Below, piece after piece: positions 36,601 through 48,585 of a DNA stretch of 64,000 bases. Both the position numbers and the translations under genes were made by a program. This DNA comes from Bolinopsis microptera (taxonomy: Eukaryota > Ctenophora > Tentaculata > Lobata > Bolinopsidae). The stretch lies in NCBI RefSeq assembly GCF_026151205.1, contig NC_087076.1, forward strand, positions 3,371,902-3,435,901, written 5' to 3'. Numbering within the stretch: position 1 is the first letter of the stretch; every line of letters begins with the position of its first letter. The notes beneath the pieces were generated by a model. It saw only the letters and a list, made by a program, of their open reading frames with translations. It did no database searches and was not told the origin of the DNA.

Positions 36601-39600
36601 ATCATTCGTGGAAGAATACTACGAAATTTGATCATCTCTTACTTATGTTACTCTGAAAATGCTTGTTTATCGTAATATATATTACTGACTGACTGATATT
36701 GGTTTACAGCTGTTGTCGAGTCAGTAAGGGACGGAGGAACCCTGCGTCTGATGCTGGTACCCACCATGAACTACATCACCCTCATGTTGACTGGAATCAG
36801 ATGTCCTTCTTTTAAACCTGATGGTGGTTCTGAGGACCATGCTGACGAGGTGAGATTAACATTTTTACATTTAGAAATTAAGAAACTGCTTTTTTATATT
36901 AGCGACAAGAGAAACGCCATTGTTGGAGACGTGAGGAGAGTGAGGACTCCTCAAACTACATTAAATTATTTCCTTCTGTAACGTCCTCAATAAATGTAAT
37001 AGATTTGTAGTGTTGTAATTAGTTTAAAACTACAACATAATTTCTGAAGCAGGAATGATTTTACTTTTTCCTAAGAACAGATTTCTCCCGATAGTTAGGC
37101 TAAAGTACTTTTGATTTTGCGGCCTACATGGAGTGGTTGTGTGATCATTAGTTTTATTATTTGGACCACATGGAGCCAAGATTTGTCGTTATCTTGATAA
37201 AATTTAAAACTGCATCATGAATACTGAATATGTTACAAGATGATTGATGATTATTCGTTAACTCCAAATATAATTTACATCAGCGAGACTGTGCTCTTAC
37301 TATTTAGATGTTTCCCAATCTTCCCATACAAATAAAAAGGATGACTACAGGTTAAACCATATTAGTGCAAATTTTATTGAACATTTTCGGCTCTCGCTTT
37401 GGGTAATGGTTAACAGGTTACAGGCTAACAGAACTGAATGGTAGCAAGATAACGTTATAAAACAGTTCACTTCTGGCTTGTTAGTAGGAACTGAAATTGG
37501 ATTTGCGTCTAACACACCCCCTATAGCATCCCAGTTGAGCAGTGAGTTAGTGATATTGAGATGGTTTAACTTGTAGTTTATCTGGGAACAGAGCGATAAC
37601 AAAGCCGACAAAACTTTATCATGCTTCCATAGTGGTGATCGAGCTCAGTTTGAGGTTGTTAACTCGCTGTTTTCATCCTGAATAAATCAACGTTGTAAGC
37701 TTGCTTTGACACGGTTGCAACACATTACACACCGTCCTTAGGGTTGTTTAATGGAAAGAGTCTCACAAGTGGTTCTTACTTACAAGTGGTAAAACTTAAA
37801 TGAATAGAATGATATTTATATTCGATATTTTCTATTGATAATCAAAATATAGGATGCCAGCCTTTGATGACTGTAGTTATAGAAAATTTTGATCGTCAAG
37901 AAGTAAAGGTGTAAGGTTTGTCCTGTGAAATATAGAGCCCAAATTCAGATTTGACCATATTGAGAGCTTACGCCTTACAGCTGTGCATCATTCACAAGAT
38001 AGTTGTAGCTACTGAGCTGCGAGATTGCGAAATAGTCATCATCAGCAGTGGTTCACTGATTGCGTAACATTTGTACATTATGTAGACCCACCAGATATTC
38101 TTGCCGCTGTGCATATTTTACTAATCCCACAGGAAGGCCAAGAGTTGTTGTTTGAGAGCTCTCTGGGTTTTAATTGACCTCGAGCTATAGGTTATTGGGC
38201 TTGGGTCCCCGAATTTAAAGCACCTGTCACCTTGTGGTTGCTAATGTACAGTGTATATGGGCGGGGTATGCAGGAATGCTCTTTAGTTCTGTTGGAATGC
38301 TAGAACAACTTAACTGAAGCAAAGTAAATGCGATTTAAATTTGTAACTATTTTAAGAATTTGTATTAATGCTTTTCATACAAAGTTACAACAAAGTCTTC
38401 ATGTTATAGTTTACCTCTTATTGATGTTGCATGTTAAAGAAGTATCTCAATTTTCCTAAATTTCAGGCACGATACGCTGTTGAAACTCGATTACTTAACA
38501 AAGACATCGAGATTTTACTGGAAGGTAACAATGTTATTACAATATGTTAAATTTATTATCGTTGGCAATTTCATTCAGAATCCTTCTATACTTGTCCATA
38601 GCGACTATCAAATAGATTTGGTAGATACGGCACGTGTACTAGTCCATCTTAAGACGAGACTTTTTAATCGAAAATCTTTCCCAACAGTACATACAGGATT
38701 AGACAATCGAATTAAAATATAGTTTTATGTCAATTCTGTTAAAAGTATTGTTAATATCTTAAATGGGATTCCAAAACACAAAAACGTGTTGTTAATATCT
38801 TAAATGGGATTCCAAAACACAAAAACGTGCAAAAACTGCAACCACATGGCCCTGTAAAAATATTTGTGTTATAAACAATCACTTAAAACTGATTTATGAC
38901 AACAAACCATTGCAGGTACATCTGGAGGTATGGGTAACGCCAGGAATCAGAACTTTGTCGGAAGTGTTGTCACACCAGTAAGTTCCCATTTCCGTCCTAT
39001 CAAATTAGTGCCACAGAGCAACAACAGTCACAAAGTAGCGCCCTGTAGGTGTGGTAGACGTCGCGCGCGAATCGTTCCTCGTAAGTAACAGACCTTACAG
39101 TCAGCCAAAGTCGTGACGAAAATTTCGCGCGCGTAATGCCTTAAGATTCTGAATTATCATACATGACGTACATTCTCCAGCATGGATAGTATTGCTATCA
39201 GCCATGTACGGCGTACACTTTTATACCATGCTTCTTTCAGGGAAACATTTCTTTGTTCCTGCTTAAGGAGGGTCTTGCCAAATGTGTGGATTGGAGCATG
39301 AAACTACTCACAGCTGATCCAGAGTCATATCGTGCTGCAACTAAACAAGCTAAGGCGGATAAGAAAAGACTGTGGAAGAACTATGAAGGTACACAATTTG
39401 TGCAGATTTCCAATTTCTGAAGTTTTACTCAGTACTGTGTAGGTCGAGTAAATAATTTCGTTGTGTCATGATTTACTGAACTTATTTATCCATGTGTAAT
39501 GTGTTTGTTATTTTCAGGACCTGTATGCACTGTGCCGAAAGATCAGAAAGAATTCTCTGGTAGAGTAACTGAGATTGTGAATGGTGAAGTATTAGTGATC

Positions 39601-42600
39601 AAGGTAGGAAGTGTCTACAAAAGAGTGACAATGTCGTCCATCAGACAACCTCGTCCAGCTGAAGGCACTGACGCTGGTCCCCCGAGCAGGGCTCTCTACG
39701 AAGTACCATATCTTTTTGAAGCTAGAGAATTTCTCAGAAAACGACTGGTAGGAAAGAAAGTGAATGCCACAGTTGATTACGTGAGGCCAGCTGCTAATGG
39801 GTATCCTGAGCGAGTGTGTGCTTCTATCTTCCTTGGTAATCAGAACATTCAAGAAGCAACCGTTAGCAAAGGTCTTGCTACAGTTGCGTGGCACAAACAA
39901 GACGACGATGAGAGAGCTGCTAACTACGATGCTCTTTTACTTGCACAAGAAAAGGCTAAGAAGGTATTAGATTGTCGATATAATTTTGTATTGAAATTTT
40001 CTTCTGACCATCAAATTTTTTCCGATTTGAATCTACAGACATTTTTCTTCAGATCTTTCAACCTATAATTTTTAGAACAAAGTTGGCGTCCACTACGGCG
40101 GAGAGCCACCTATTCACAAAGTAGCTGACCTCGCTGGAAACGCTGCCAAGAGCAAACAGTTTCTGCCTTTCTTACAGAGAATCGGTCGACTTCACGCCAA
40201 TGTGGAGTTCGTCGCCAGTGGCAGTCGCATCCGTGTTTACATTCCTCGTGACACGTGTCTAGCTACATTCCTTCTCAGTGGCATCAGGTCTGTGTAGTTT
40301 CTCTCTAGAGATGATGATTTTGAGAGCATTAATGTCTCACCAACTATCACGCTAAGATGTTTATCAGTGCGTCCACAATTTGTCCAATTCATGTCTGAAC
40401 TCTCAATACAAAGAGTTTTGAATGTTTACTTCTTAGTTGTCCGAGAGCAGGCCGACCATCTATCAAAGGACAGCCGGCTACACCTGCCGAACCCTTCGGC
40501 GATGAAGCTCTTGAGTTTATCAAAGATCAAATTATGCAGAGAGAAGTCGAAATTGAAGTTGAGAGCTGCGACAAAGCAGGTTTGCAGTAGATTTGATCTT
40601 GGTTGTTTGAATTAAATTGGTACAGTTTCTTATCATGAATACTGAATAGGACCGTCTACCTCCCTTTATTATAACTGAGTCTAATAAAAACAAAAAGAAA
40701 TTGTTTTTTTTTGCACAAAATATTTTTGTGACTTTGAGCTGATTATTTGCAGGTAATTTCATCGGTTATCTGTTTGCGGAAGATAAGAACATGTCTGTTG
40801 AACTTGTGAAAGAAGGCTTGGCCAAAATGCACTTCACAGCAGAACGCGGAAAATACTTCGATCATCTTTCCAGGTGGGAGGTCATTTTGTCATTTCGCTC
40901 AATTTTCAAAGTCAATCAATGCCTTTTAATTGTTCGTTAATATTTCTTCATTCCTTACTTAATCATGTCAACCCTACAGAGCTGAAGCAGACGCTAAAGC
41001 AGACGGAAAGAGAATGTGGAAAGACTACGTTGAGACAGTCGTAGAGAAAGAAGAATTAACAGAAATCTCAGACAGCAATAAAGCAGAATCTACTCCAGCA
41101 TTAAAGGTTAGTTTGCTTGACAATGTGGTCTTCGGAGAGTGGCGAAAATTTACTGAAATTACCTTTCATTTTTAAATAGACACTTTAACATGTGTTATTC
41201 CTCACAGATCTATATTTACAGGAGGTAGTTGTAACGCATTTAGAAGATTGCAGCAAACTTTGGGTACAGAAGTGCGCGGACGGACCCGGTTTAATATCAC
41301 TAATGAACCAAATGAGAGCAGATCTGATCAGCGATCCTCCACTAGCTGGCAGTTTTACTCCTCGCAACGGAATGTTGTGCGCTGCTATCTTTAGTGAAGA
41401 CAGTAACTGGTAAGTTATATACCTTTTCCTCTGGAGTCTGGGTAATGGTATCTAGACCTGCGAGACTGTTTTCCTGGAGTCTGTATGCACATTGCTCAAT
41501 AAAATTGTGTATTTTACCTCCATTTTCATTCAAAGTGTAACAAACTCAACCACACCTCAGGTATAGAGCTAAAGTACTGAAAGTTCACAAAGATTCAGAC
41601 TTAATAGATGTTTTATTTATTGACTACGGTAACCAAGCTACAGTGTCCTCAACTGGTGCAGCGCAGCTCACTCCACAGTTCTCCAGTGTTCCCGGAGCCG
41701 CGGCCGAGTGTCAGCTGGCTTTCATAGTCCCTCCTGAGGACGAGGATTGGAAAGAAGAGAGTCTCAGAGAAGTTCAGGTCAGTGAGAGTAGTTCAGGTCA
41801 GTGAGAGAAGTTCAGGTCAGTGAGAGAAGTTCAGGTCAGTGAGAGAAGTTCAGGTCAGTGAGAGAATGGGGTAGGGTGGTCTGGGGGACTGGGGCGTTCA
41901 GATAGTTAGGGGTCGTTCACATATTACGTAATCAATATATCAATTTTTACCCCCCTCCCCCCTCCGTAATCAACCGTAATCAAGACCCAACCCCCCCCCC
42001 CCCTGACAGCAATATTACGAATCATGGCCTGACCCCCCCCCCCCCCCCCCCCCCCCATTGACTTTTTTCCCTGGAAATCATTCTTCTTTACGTTTCATGC
42101 TACCCTGATCATGATGAGCCGAAATCATTGTTATGATATCCGGCCAAGCACCTTTCAAACTACTTGCTATAATGGATATCCGATCAATTTCTAAATTTTA
42201 TCACTATCATAATGAAATTGAGTGGAATTTGAATTAACATATTGTAAATTGTTATTATTCTAGAGGATAAAAAAGAAAATGTTTATTACGTAATCAACCA
42301 TCAAACCCATCCCCCCCCACCCCCCCCCCCCCCCCCCCCCCCCCGTAATCAACCGTACGCGTAAGCATTTGGAAACCCCCCCCCCCTCCCCCTCGGTTGA
42401 TTACGTAATATGTGAACGACCCCTTATATTATGAAATCATTCATGTATATTATCTGTTTTATCAACTATGGAGTTGTACCTTACAAAGAATTGGAATTAT
42501 GAAAATGAGTTGCGGAATTATGAAAGCGAATTGTTTGTAAATGTCATCGGTGCAACTTCCCCGACCAGTTATAAAAGGATTTCAAGCCGATTTATAGATT

Positions 42601-43351
42601 GACGTCATCACTTCCTTATAAATCAAGAGGCTTGCATATAATGAACATATTGACACGGGTGCAGAGTTGAGTCTGTACGGAACCTAGTAGTTTCAGATCC
42701 TTGTTTAACTTGCCGTACAGCAAGGTCATCCACTATTTTGTCGTTTAATCTTGATTGCAGTTTAATCGTTGTGATCAATTTGCTCAACTTTTGACGTTAT
42801 TTTAAATCCTCTCACGTTCTATACTAGGTTGAATTTAAATATTTTATCATATCATTACTTTCCTCATTTTCAGATGCTGACCCAAACTAAGCTGGTAATG
42901 ACAGTAGTCGGTAAGAACGGAAGTGCGGATCTAGTCAGTCTAACATCCAATGGAACTGACATAGCTACTCATCTTCTTTCTAATGGTCTTGTAGAGTACG
43001 AGAAACAGAGAAACAGAAACAAATATGGAACTCTGGTGAGTTCAGCTCAATCTTTCATGCTACTCTGATCACGTGATATTTACTGAATCCTGTTACATTC
43101 TATACTGTATGTAGTGTGTACTATATGATTTATTTAATTCTACTCCACTGCACTGGATCCATTCCCAAACAAATAAATTGATTCTAATCGTTGTTTTGAG
43201 TCTATTTGTGCATCGACATTTATAAGACTTTTCATTTCAGATGTCCACGTACGAAACTGCAATGGCAGAAGCCAGGAAAAACCGAAGAAACCGTTTCCAG
43301 TACGGTGACTTTACCCAAGATGACGCCAAAGAATTTGGATACGCTAAATAA
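33628..43351 (+). CDS. SND1: Tudor-SN / staphylococcal nuclease domain-containing protein 1, complete, 18 exons
   Basis: Exons: 33628-33675, 33799-33939, 34191-34308, 34507-34591, 34951-35108, 36710-36849, 38467-38524, 38916-38977, 39241-39388, 39518-39963, 40076-40287, 40437-40579, 40753-40873, 40980-41106, 41222-41409, 41561-41777, 42874-43035, 43241-43351. All are GT/AG and in phase, giving 894 residues against about 910 in human. Four staphylococcal-nuclease-like domains occupy about residues 8-650. The Tudor domain follows, with WYRAKV at 732-737 and the methyl-arginine-binding LFIDYGN at 750-756, inside a split fifth nuclease-like domain. The C-terminus is [14 protein letters not shown]. 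Known roles of the family: RNA decay and stability, splicing and transcription coactivation, and small-RNA pathways in germ cells. The donor after exon 16 is tandemly duplicated, and the next intron carries a MITE. Confidence 0.96.
35109..36709. other. SND1 intron 5 (1.6 kb)
   Basis: Non-coding, holding a perfect 18-bp-arm hairpin at 35492-35529. The segment 36330-36480 has a faint resemblance to reverse-transcriptase-derived DNA, but no frame holds. Confidence 0.6.
35492..35529. repeat. Perfect hairpin in SND1 intron
   Basis: Arms TTTAGAGAGAGAAGAGTT (35492-35509) and AACTCTTCTCTCTCTAAA (35512-35529) are exact reverse complements with a 2-nt spacer. Confidence 0.9.
36850..38466. other. SND1 intron 6 (1.6 kb)
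   Basis: AT-rich non-coding DNA. A minus-strand open frame at 37345-37611 has no domain or splice support. Confidence 0.6.
38749..38829. repeat. 40-bp direct duplication
   Basis: Two adjacent copies of a roughly 40-bp segment beginning TTAATATCTTAAATGGGATT, in the SND1 intron before exon 8. Confidence 0.9.
41759..41865. repeat. 19-bp tandem repeat that copies the SND1 exon 16 splice donor
   Basis: The exon 16 end GAGAAGTTCAG and donor GTCAGTGAGA are repeated five times in a 19-bp unit (GTCAGTGAGAGAAGTTCAG). The first AAGTTCAG/GTCAGT junction at 41777/41778 keeps the frame into exon 17. Copies at +19 and +38 would shift frame; +57 would not. Confidence 0.9.
41911..42422. mobile_element. MITE with PIF/Harbinger-like ends in SND1 intron 16
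   Basis: Terminal inverted repeats GGGGTCGTTCACATATTACG... at 41911 and its reverse complement ending ...GTGAACGACCCC at 42422 agree over about 27 bp. Both ends are flanked by TTA, a 3-bp target duplication as used by PIF/Harbinger elements. The interior is AT-rich with several homopolymer C runs (about 41993-42002, 42034-42056, 42310-42345) and has no coding capacity. Confidence 0.75.
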
Positions 43352-43883
43352 GTTAACTTACATCAGGAACAAACTTGTTTTAAAATTCATCAGTTTTACG
43401 GACATACATATTTATTTAATTGTGGGTAATTTTGATTTTTACTGGCGACCTTTTTAAATTTATCCAGCCAAACACCAATTTGATGATGGCCCCTTTCTGT
43501 CCTGTTGATGACATGATGTTTTCTGTATGATACAAATTTGACTTGAGGTATATAGTATTGATTTGTTAAAATTTAAGATTTAGATATTTCCAAAATTCGA
43601 TTTTCACTTTGTTTGAGCGGTATAGAACGAATGTCAGGACTGGAGGCAATGAAAAACTAGTTAACAACAACTTAGCTCGAAAACTAACAATTGTCCTTGT
43701 CACACTTAGTTTCCGAATTGTTGGTTTATTTTACGAAAAACGTGTATCAATGATCAAGTAGTAAATGAAATGAAATTGCGACTTGAGACAAGTGACTAAC
43801 TGGTCACAATCACATTTCTCAATTAAAACAGCTGACCTGACTTTTTATTTATGCAATGTCACAACCATAAGCTACGACAGAAT

Positions 43884-44350
43884 TTGACCATTGTTAATGG
43901 TCTGGCCCGGCGCGCGCAACTTCGAATGTTCGAAGAAATTTAGACGAGTTTGGAGTAACAATAACATCCGTCAACGACAGAAGCAAAGTTTATGTTGTCA
44001 ATTTTTAATGGTAGTTAAATTGAAATTTTATCGTGTGGCGGGGTGGCGCGCAAAAAGCTAAAACATAAAAGTACGTAAAATACAAAATATACGTTACGTG
44101 TTATAATTTTAGTGTTGCGTGTTGACGGATGTTACTCATCTAAATTTTTTTAAATGTTTTAGAAGTAGCGCGCGCCGCTTTCTTCTCGAAATGATGGCCC
44201 GATGTTAATTGACGATGTCAATTCATCGCAGCTCGGCGAGGCACAGTAGCGCATTTCGCCGATCTAGCGAGATCTTAGCTTGCCGATTGCCGATGTCGCT
44301 GTGACTGTGAAACGCCTCATTGAGTGCGTGGCGCGGCACAGTAACGCATC
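43884..44350. repeat. GC-rich dispersed repeat, related in inverted orientation to 53700-53793
   Basis: The 34-bp stretch at 43884-43917 (core ACCATTGTTAATGGTCTGGC then CCGGCGCGCGC) recurs as its reverse complement at 53760-53793. A GAAGTAGCGCGCGCCG copy at about 44162-44177 is inverted relative to the left block. Motifs of the type GGCACAGTAGCGCAT recur at about 44240 and 44335 and near 53705. It probably represents a non-autonomous transposon. Confidence 0.55.
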
Positions 44351-45529
44351 TTACCTGAGGACCCCAGGCTATTATGTTCATCACAATGCTGGCAAGCATG
44401 ACCGTGCCTCTTATATTCACAATACTATTTACCTTCTTTACTATTTACCCCCTTTACTTTTATAACCCTTTATTGTTTTTCGGGCATTAAGACTCATCGA
44501 AAGTAGTTCAGCAGGTATATTTAAGTTCAAATCATTCTAATTCAATGTTAAAGATGACAGGAACAAAAAATAGTTATGTGGAGGTTTTTAAGAAATTTGC
44601 GCAAAATACGCGCCAGCATGTTATACTTATAGTAGAGGCTCTTACGGGCTTTGTCTGCTCGATACACTAAAATCACCAGACCCATCTTAAAAGACGTATT
44701 TTTGACCGTAGAATCGATTAAAAGTGGTTAGAAGTGTTTAAAATGGGGGTTACCTGGTTTTATTTTGAAAAAACCGTTTTTTGGCCCCAAAAATGGCCAT
44801 TTTTTGAGGTTTTTTAGAAATTTCGACAGGTTAATTCAATGAAAAAGCTTAGATATTTTGGTTTCTTGTACATTTTTATTTGCCGCACTAGCTAATACCA
44901 ATATAATAAGCACACCTAAGAGTTTACCCGGTCAAAATTTTAAAAAACCTCCCAAAAAAATGTTTTTTTGCGCGCTAAATTTTTTCGGCTCTTTATACAT
45001 CCACAATGAAATATTTTTGCCCACAAAGTGTTTTAATACTGTTCAATAATAGTATTTGATAGTTTTTCAGCGTCAAAACAAGTTTTGAAAACGGAAGAAA
45101 AAATTATATTTTTCGTGGCGCTGAGCACTTTGAAAATTTTTGAATAAAATCGAGCGCTACCGTAAAATTTTAGTAACCCTTCCCTGAAACTCATTTAAGT
45201 TTTTGTACCGTTAGTGTTTTGTCCTTTTCTGAAGTTCATGCCTTCTCTGGCTTAATTTCATTTAATATTGTTTAATACAGTACAGTAAAGTGTTTTATAA
45301 TAGTAGAGTGCCATTTCTAATACTTCAATGTTACATTGTTGAGATACCTTTACTTGACTGATTACCTTTTGTTAATACAATTTCACAAATTTAGTATTGC
45401 ATTGCTTATATGACTATTTGGATTTATAATTTATCGATTGTGGGTATGAATAAACTTTTGGTTCACAATCAACAATATAATGTCTACTGTGTGGTACCCT
45501 TACAAGATTAATTGAAGATCTTTTGACAA

Positions 45530-45945
45530 GAATGCCTGACTTAAACCCCATCATCCATCACTCATTCCGTGTTACCTGTTGGATGTGGAGGACCCCTACC
45601 ACAAACTGAAATATTGTAAAGGTACCCTTCAGTACATAAATAGAGCACTGTAAATAATATAGATTAGTTACTGCTATCTTCTCAATGCAATTTTGAATAC
45701 ATGTCAGGAACACCTGACTTAAACCCCCTCATCCATCACTCATTCAGTGTTGCCTGTTGGATATGGAGGAAATCTACACCACAAAGTGGAATATTGTAAA
45801 GGCACTCTTCAGTACACATAAAATAGAGCACGGTAAATAATATAGATTAGTTGCTGCTATCTTCTTAACATGATTTTGAATTTATAAATAGTAGTAGAGT
45901 AAATGGCAGGAATGCCTGACTTAAACCCCCTCAGCCATCACTAAT
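45530..45945. repeat. About 190-bp tandem repeat, 2.2 copies
   Basis: The unit begins ATGCCTGACTTAAACCCC and includes CATCCATCACTCATTC and AATAATATAGATTAGTT. Copies begin near 45530, 45711 and 45913 (partial) and differ by scattered substitutions and small indels. Confidence 0.85.
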
Positions 45946-46662
45946 TTCGAATAAATGTATAGATGCTGCATTGAATTCATGAAGATATCATTCGTTTTGA
46001 GCAATCATTCCCTTAGCTCCCCCGTTCTTTGATTGTTTCAAAGAAGTAGTCATACTACAATATGTATTGTTTAGTTACATCTATTGCCAAGTTATTTAAG
46101 CCATTTCATCTCTAGTAGATTCAAATAATTTCTGTAATTCTGAATTATGTTGCTGAACAAACTTGACAATCACCATTAGAAAGAAGGTGACATGTTTATG
46201 GACCCAGAACTAGCTAAGACAGTTCTCTGTGTACATGCGGATCACTTCAAGAATCTTCCTGATGAAAGAAGCTTGCGTGGTTTGTTAAAAGACTTCGATC
46301 CGCTCACAGCCATGCAGATTAAGAAGAATTTAGATCGACATTATTTTGATAACAATGAAAACTCAAATGGTTTGATTTTTAGCTAAATTACCATAATTAT
46401 TATAATTAATTAAATACAGGCTGACAATGTTTCATTTCGCAAACTGTATCTGAATAATGTAATTTTAACTGAATCTTAAGCTGTTCAAACAGCTTTTTTA
46501 GATGATGTTATCGATGCTGTATAAGTTGAAACCTTTTGATGATGAGAGGTACATGAACAAACCTACACTAAACAATACTACATTCCAGCTTGGAACGAAA
46601 TGAGTGGAGTTGAACGACGCCCTGTTTATTGAAACTTCATCAATCAACTTTTAAACTATGCA

Positions 46663-47040
46663 GGTTATTAATGAAATGAAATGAAATACTACTACTTTGT
46701 CGGAACTAAGTCCGATCTACGCCAGATAACCCCCTCCATATATCCCTGTCCCGCATCAGGGTTCACAGTTCCTCTTTTGAGTTTGTCCCAATTTGCTTCA
46801 GTAACATAGACAAGTAGCTTTGTCTTGGTCGGCCTTGCTGTGCTCTACCATGCATAGGTTTCCATAAGACTAAATCACTGGCAAGTAGCTCAGGATGTCT
46901 GATGCAGTGTCCTGCCATTTTTAGTCTCCTGCTTCGTAACTTGTTTGACAGCCTTGGTAGACTACCATACAAAGTTATATTGCTGACTTTGTCCTTCCAT
47001 GAGATACTTATGGACGTATGTCACTCATTATTATGTATCA
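46663..47040 (-). pseudogene. LINE reverse transcriptase C-terminal remnant
   Basis: The minus strand encodes ISWKDKVSNITLYGSLPRLS, then RRLKMAGHCIRHPE, then LVLWKPMHGRAQQGRPRQSY, then a TGA in frame followed by TLMRDRDIWRG. The order R-R-L-x-x-A-G-H-C, L-V-L-W-x-P and G-R-P is that of the C-terminal end of non-LTR retrotransposon proteins common in cnidarian and other invertebrate genomes. It is truncated and broken by the stop. Confidence 0.8.
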
Positions 47041-47165
47041 CTCTCTAACATCTTGTCCTCACTACAAATATTACCACTTCTGATATAATAATGTTTTTTT
47101 GTGTCTTCTTTGGCTCAGGCATGGCTCCAGCTCAAAATCTTTGGGTGGGTGCAGCTTGGCGCACG

Positions 47166-47187
47166 GGGGGGGGGGGGGGGGGGGGGG
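47166..47187. repeat. Poly-G run
   Basis: An uninterrupted run of more than 20 G, likely an assembly and polymerase trouble spot. Confidence 0.9.
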
Positions 47188-47332
47188 CCCTAATTTTGGA
47201 ATTTTACTCTCCTAACGGTATTTTAATATCTCCAAAACAGTCTCAATTGATTACAGAAGTCAATTGACCCTTAGTTTATACAAAATTTGACAATTTTTGT
47301 GTGAAGATTTTCAAATCGTTTGGGTGGGTGCA

Positions 47333-47930
47333 ACAGGAGGGGCTAAGTGCAAAGAAACTGCTGCTAACTGCTGCTCACTGCTGCTCACTGCTACTAACTG
47401 CTGCTCACTGCTGCTCACTGCTGCTCACGGCTGCTCACTGCTGCTCACTGCTGATGTCGCGCGCGTTCCCATAGCAGCAGTGAGCAGCAGTGAGCAGCAG
47501 TGAGCAGCAGTGAGTAGCAGTTGCGCGCGGCGTGCGTTGTGCAGTAAAGACACGCATATAACTGCTGCTAACTGCTGCTCACTGCTGCTCACTGCTGCTC
47601 ACTGCTACTAACTGCTGCTCACAACAGCAGTGAGCAGCAGTGAGTAGCAGTTGCGCGCGGCGTGCGTTGTGCAGTAAAGACACGCATATAACTGCTGCTA
47701 ACTGCTGCTCACTGCTGCTCACTGCTGCTCACTGCTACTAACTGCTGCTCACTGCTGCTCACTGCTGCTCACTGACAGCAGCAGTGAGCAGCAGTGAGCA
47801 GCAGTTAGTAGCAGTTAGTAGCAGTGAGCAGCAGTGAGCAGCAGTGAGCAGCAGTGAGCAGCAGTTTCTTTGCACTGAGCAGCAGTGAGCAGCAGTGAGC
47901 AGCAGTTTCTTTGCACTTAGCCCCTCCTGT
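47333..47930. mobile_element. Palindromic 598-bp element with internal ACTGCTGCTC satellite
   Basis: The ends are inverted repeats: ACAGGAGGGGCTAAGTGCAA at 47333 and its reverse complement ending at 47930. The inside is an array of the 10-bp unit ACTGCTGCTC (variants ACTGCTACTA, ACTGCTGCTA) that switches strand several times. A 130-bp block with GCGCGCGGCGTGCG is duplicated (47521 and 47651). The element sits inside a LINE ORF1 remnant, with coding sequence resuming at 47931. Confidence 0.8.
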
Positions 47931-48585
47931 GACCCGAACCTACACGGTGGAGCCATGCCTGCTTTGGCTATCTGTTTCATTTCCAAGACCAACCGCTGAT
48001 GGATAGCTCGATCTTCAGGTGATCGATCTGGAGAGATGAAAACAGTCTTATGATCTTCACACAGTCTCAGCTTTTTGGCATTTACTAATATCTGATGAAC
48101 GGTAAGTTAGAATTACCTAGCGAAACTTTGACTGGTCTCGTCTTGTTGGCTGATTTTCTCCCAACCCAGATAGCTTCAAAACGTGGTTTTTCTTCAATCT
48201 GCTGAAAAATCACGGTAACTTTATTGCACAGTTCCTCTTCATCAGTCTCCTTCAAACCAAATATGAGCACATTCCTACTGCGATCCTCTTCCGATACAGC
48301 ATTCTGTACAACCTTTTTTAAACTCTCTTCTGCAAGCACAGGTGCATTTTTAGTCACAGCTTGACTGTATGACTTCATCTCAGCTTGGACAGTGTCTTGA
48401 ACGGCGGTCTTGACGGTGGAGTGCACGGATTCCAACTGCTTCGATTTAGTTTCCAGAAGTTCAGCCTGCAGCTTGATAACAGTACTTTGCGATCGGATAA
48501 GATCGCTCTTCAACTCCTCCATATCTTTCTTGTTATCAAGAAACGTACTTACATGATTATCGGTAGTCTGATACGCAGAATACAA
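47931..48585 (-). pseudogene. LINE ORF1-like remnant, frameshifted and interrupted
   Basis: The minus-strand frame from 48585 has a coiled coil (LKSDLIRSQSTVIKLQAELL), then SRNVLIFGLKETDEEELCNK and an IWVGRK motif, typical of the coiled-coil plus RNA-binding layout of LINE ORF1 proteins. Near 48100 the frame shifts by one base and continues TVHQILVNAKKLRLCEDHKT, then FISPDRSPEDRAIHQRLVLE. It ends where the palindromic element is inserted at 47930. It lies upstream on the same strand of the RT remnant at 46663-47040, so both probably come from one LINE. Confidence 0.75.

Larger units (their letters stand above)
43352..46662. other. SND1 3' flank and repeat-derived DNA
   Basis: Holds the likely SND1 3' UTR, then GC-rich blocks (43884-44350) sharing sequence with 53700-53795, then an AT-rich section with non-coding repeat character (44700-45180), then a tandem repeat (45530-45945). 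The open frame at 46192-46386 has no splice support or known domain. Confidence 0.5.

Noticed and set aside
47297-47503. Plus frame with LLLTATNCCS repeats
   Set aside because: Translation of the ACTGCTGCTC satellite inside the palindromic element.
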